Shown here one piece after another: positions 5,205 to 6,294 of a stretch of DNA of 6,294 nt; within the stretch, counting starts at the first letter, position 1; every line of letters starts with the position of its first letter. The notes beneath the pieces are model-generated. The model was not told the DNA's origin. It ran no database searches and saw nothing but the letters and a program-made list of their open reading frames with translations. Source of the DNA: Bacilli bacterium (GTDB lineage Bacteria; Bacillota; Bacilli; RF39; UBA660); the NCBI GenBank assembly GCA_017525855.1, contig JAFXSE010000069.1:1-6294 (forward strand), in the 5' to 3' direction. The position numbers and the translations under genes were made by a program.

Positions 5205-5558
5205 ATGATTTTGAAATTAAAAATAGTAAGAGTTGATTCAGAATATTGTGATTATTTAAGAAAATTTGATAATAAGGTATCTTATAATAAAGATGGAAAA
5301 GAACTAAGACCATTTATAGGTATATTATTTAATATTGAAAATATAGAATATTTTGCACAATTGTCAAGCCCAAAACAAAAACATGTTAAAATGAAAAATA
5401 TGGTGGATTTCCTAAAAATAAAAAATGGTGAACTCGAAGCAGTTAACTTTAACATTTCAGGAACAGAAATATCAAAAATTATTAATAGAACAATTAAATT
5501 ATTTAAATGCAAACTATAAGCAAATTAGAAATAAGTCATATAATTTATATAGTATGCA
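5205..5558 (+). pseudogene. Broken ToxN/AbiQ-type type III toxin (endoribonuclease) gene
   Basis: Intact members are endoribonucleases of about 170 aa held inactive by a repeated RNA antitoxin. Here an ATG at 5205 with a weak GGAA site gives 83 family-like residues: DSEYCDYLRKFDNKV (11-25), RPFIGILFNIENIEYFAQL (35-53) and S54-S-P-K57, equivalent to the TSPK active-site segment, then KIKNGELEAVNFN. The frame then ends at 5519. Family sequence resumes in another frame from about 5470 as KYQKLLIEQLNYLNANY and NKSYNLYS, the C-terminal helices, and breaks off near 5558, where ABC transporter sequence begins. From comparison with ToxN, about 20 residues between VNFN and KYQKLL are missing, so an internal deletion with frameshift fits better than a single-base error. 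The 104-aa product would lack the C-terminal half and is presumably inactive. Confidence 0.78.
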
Positions 5559-6294
5559 AGCAATTATATTAGTTGGGTTGTTACTGGAATGCCAGATTAT
5601 AATAATCAAAAAGTTGCATTTGAAAGAGTACTAGATTACTTAGAAAGTAGTAATCAAGAAGACTTAGAAAAGGGAGAACCTTTAGACAAAATAGAAAGTA
5701 TTGAATTTAGAAATATTGATTTTGCATACAATACTGAAAATGTAATTAAAGACTTTTCATTATCAATAAATTCAAATGATAAAGTAGCATTAGTAGGAAA
5801 AACAGGCTCAGGAAAGTCGACAATTATAAATTTACTATGCAGATTTTATGATGTAACAAAAGGTGAAATATTAGTTAATGGTAAAAATATAAATACGTAT
5901 AAATTTAAAGACTTACGTAGTAGAATAGGCTATGTAATGCAAGAAAACACTATATTTGATGGTACTGTATTAGAGAACATTAATTATGCTAATTTAAGTT
6001 TAAAAGAAGATACTATAATAAATGCTTGTAAAAAAATTGGACTACATGAACATATAATGAAATTACCAGATGGATATAAAACTACTTTGAAAAATGATGG
6101 AGACATATTGTCAAGTGGAGAAAAACAATTACTATGTTTTGCAAGGATAATGATAACAAATCCAGACATAATCCTTTTAGATGAGGTTACATCATCACTT
6201 AGCTATGAAACTGAAATGAAAATTCAATCTGCAATTAAAGAAGTAACTAAAAATAAAATGTGTATTATTGTAGCACATAGATTATCTACAATAA
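5559..6294 (+). pseudogene. ABC exporter ATPase domain, lacking its membrane domain (3' end beyond window)
   Basis: The open frame begins after a TAG at 5550-5552; ATG 5589 is its first methionine, with no good ribosome site. It starts inside the linker between the membrane and ATPase halves of a fused exporter (NNQKVAFERVLDYLES). The ATPase domain then has Walker A GKTGSGKST (5796-5822), the Q-loop (VMQE), signature LSSGEKQ (6108-6128), Walker B IILLDEVTSS and the H-loop VAHRLST just before the window edge. The D-loop reads SSLS rather than the usual S-A/S-L-D. In intact relatives about 300 residues with six membrane helices precede this point; here broken toxin sequence takes their place. 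The ATPase residues are intact, so decay is recent, or the domain is expressed alone, which is less likely. The exported substrate cannot be told. Confidence 0.75.

Noticed and set aside
5282..5512. Minus-strand 76-codon open frame opposite the toxin relic
   Set aside because: The plus strand matches ToxN/AbiQ in both frames; the antisense frame shows no recognisable motif or ribosome site.
5425..5634. A separate 69-codon plus-strand gene starting at 5425
   Set aside because: Its central part is the frameshifted C-terminus of the toxin, and its ends are out-of-frame readings of the toxin middle and of the ABC transporter, so it is not an independent gene.
5984..6169. Minus-strand 61-codon open frame
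   Set aside because: It is antisense to the ATPase signature region of the ABC gene, whose conserved motifs fix the real frame.
1..6294. CRISPR array, tRNA or rRNA genes, riboswitch
   Set aside because: No regularly spaced repeats, no tRNA-like cloverleaf with TTC-like arm, no GC-rich rRNA segment and no recognised riboswitch core were seen.

Overview
The window is very AT-rich, uses strong AGGAG-type ribosome binding sites and one TTG start, and carries ISLre2-type and ISL3-type insertion sequences plus a ToxN/AbiQ-type toxin relic. Together these point to a low-GC Bacillota, most likely a clostridial lineage; the genus cannot be read from the sequence. This is an accessory region. The left half is intact genes and the right half is nested mobile-element debris and broken genes.

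Left half (1-3203). A leftward MFS-type membrane transporter, cut by the window edge, faces a rightward three-gene operon: a ZmaR-like GNAT acetyltransferase, a leaderless class A beta-lactamase-fold serine hydrolase, and a small P-loop kinase-like protein. The two directions start from face-to-face promoters that appear to share one palindromic -35 box (TTGCAA, 965-970), each with a 17-nt spacer. A 16-bp dyad lies at the predicted start site of the operon. Efflux, acetylation, hydrolysis and possible phosphorylation side by side suggest a detoxification or self-protection cassette; that is inference, and no substrate can be named.

Middle (3204-5113). An apparently intact ISLre2-family insertion sequence (3204-4918, 17/21-matching terminal inverted repeats, full-length 491-aa transposase) directly abuts the 5' remnant of an ISL3-like element on the other strand, of which only about 23 transposase codons and the leader survive. 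Both elements show the same regulatory layout. A long inverted repeat places one arm in the -35/-10 spacer of the element's own promoter and the other over the transposase Shine-Dalgarno and start codon. Read-through RNA entering from outside would fold and hide the start; RNA from the element's own promoter would lack the first arm. This resembles the read-through protection known from IS10 and IS50.

Right end (5114-6294). A G/C-stemmed terminator precedes a broken ToxN/AbiQ-type (type III toxin-antitoxin) endoribonuclease gene. That gene has lost an internal segment with a frameshift, and its 3' end runs directly into the ATPase half of an ABC exporter lacking its membrane domain. No ToxI repeat array remains where one is expected; the ISL3-like remnant sits there. 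The layout suggests successive decay: insertion or deletion removed the antitoxin, the toxin was inactivated, and a deletion fused its relic to the transporter fragment.
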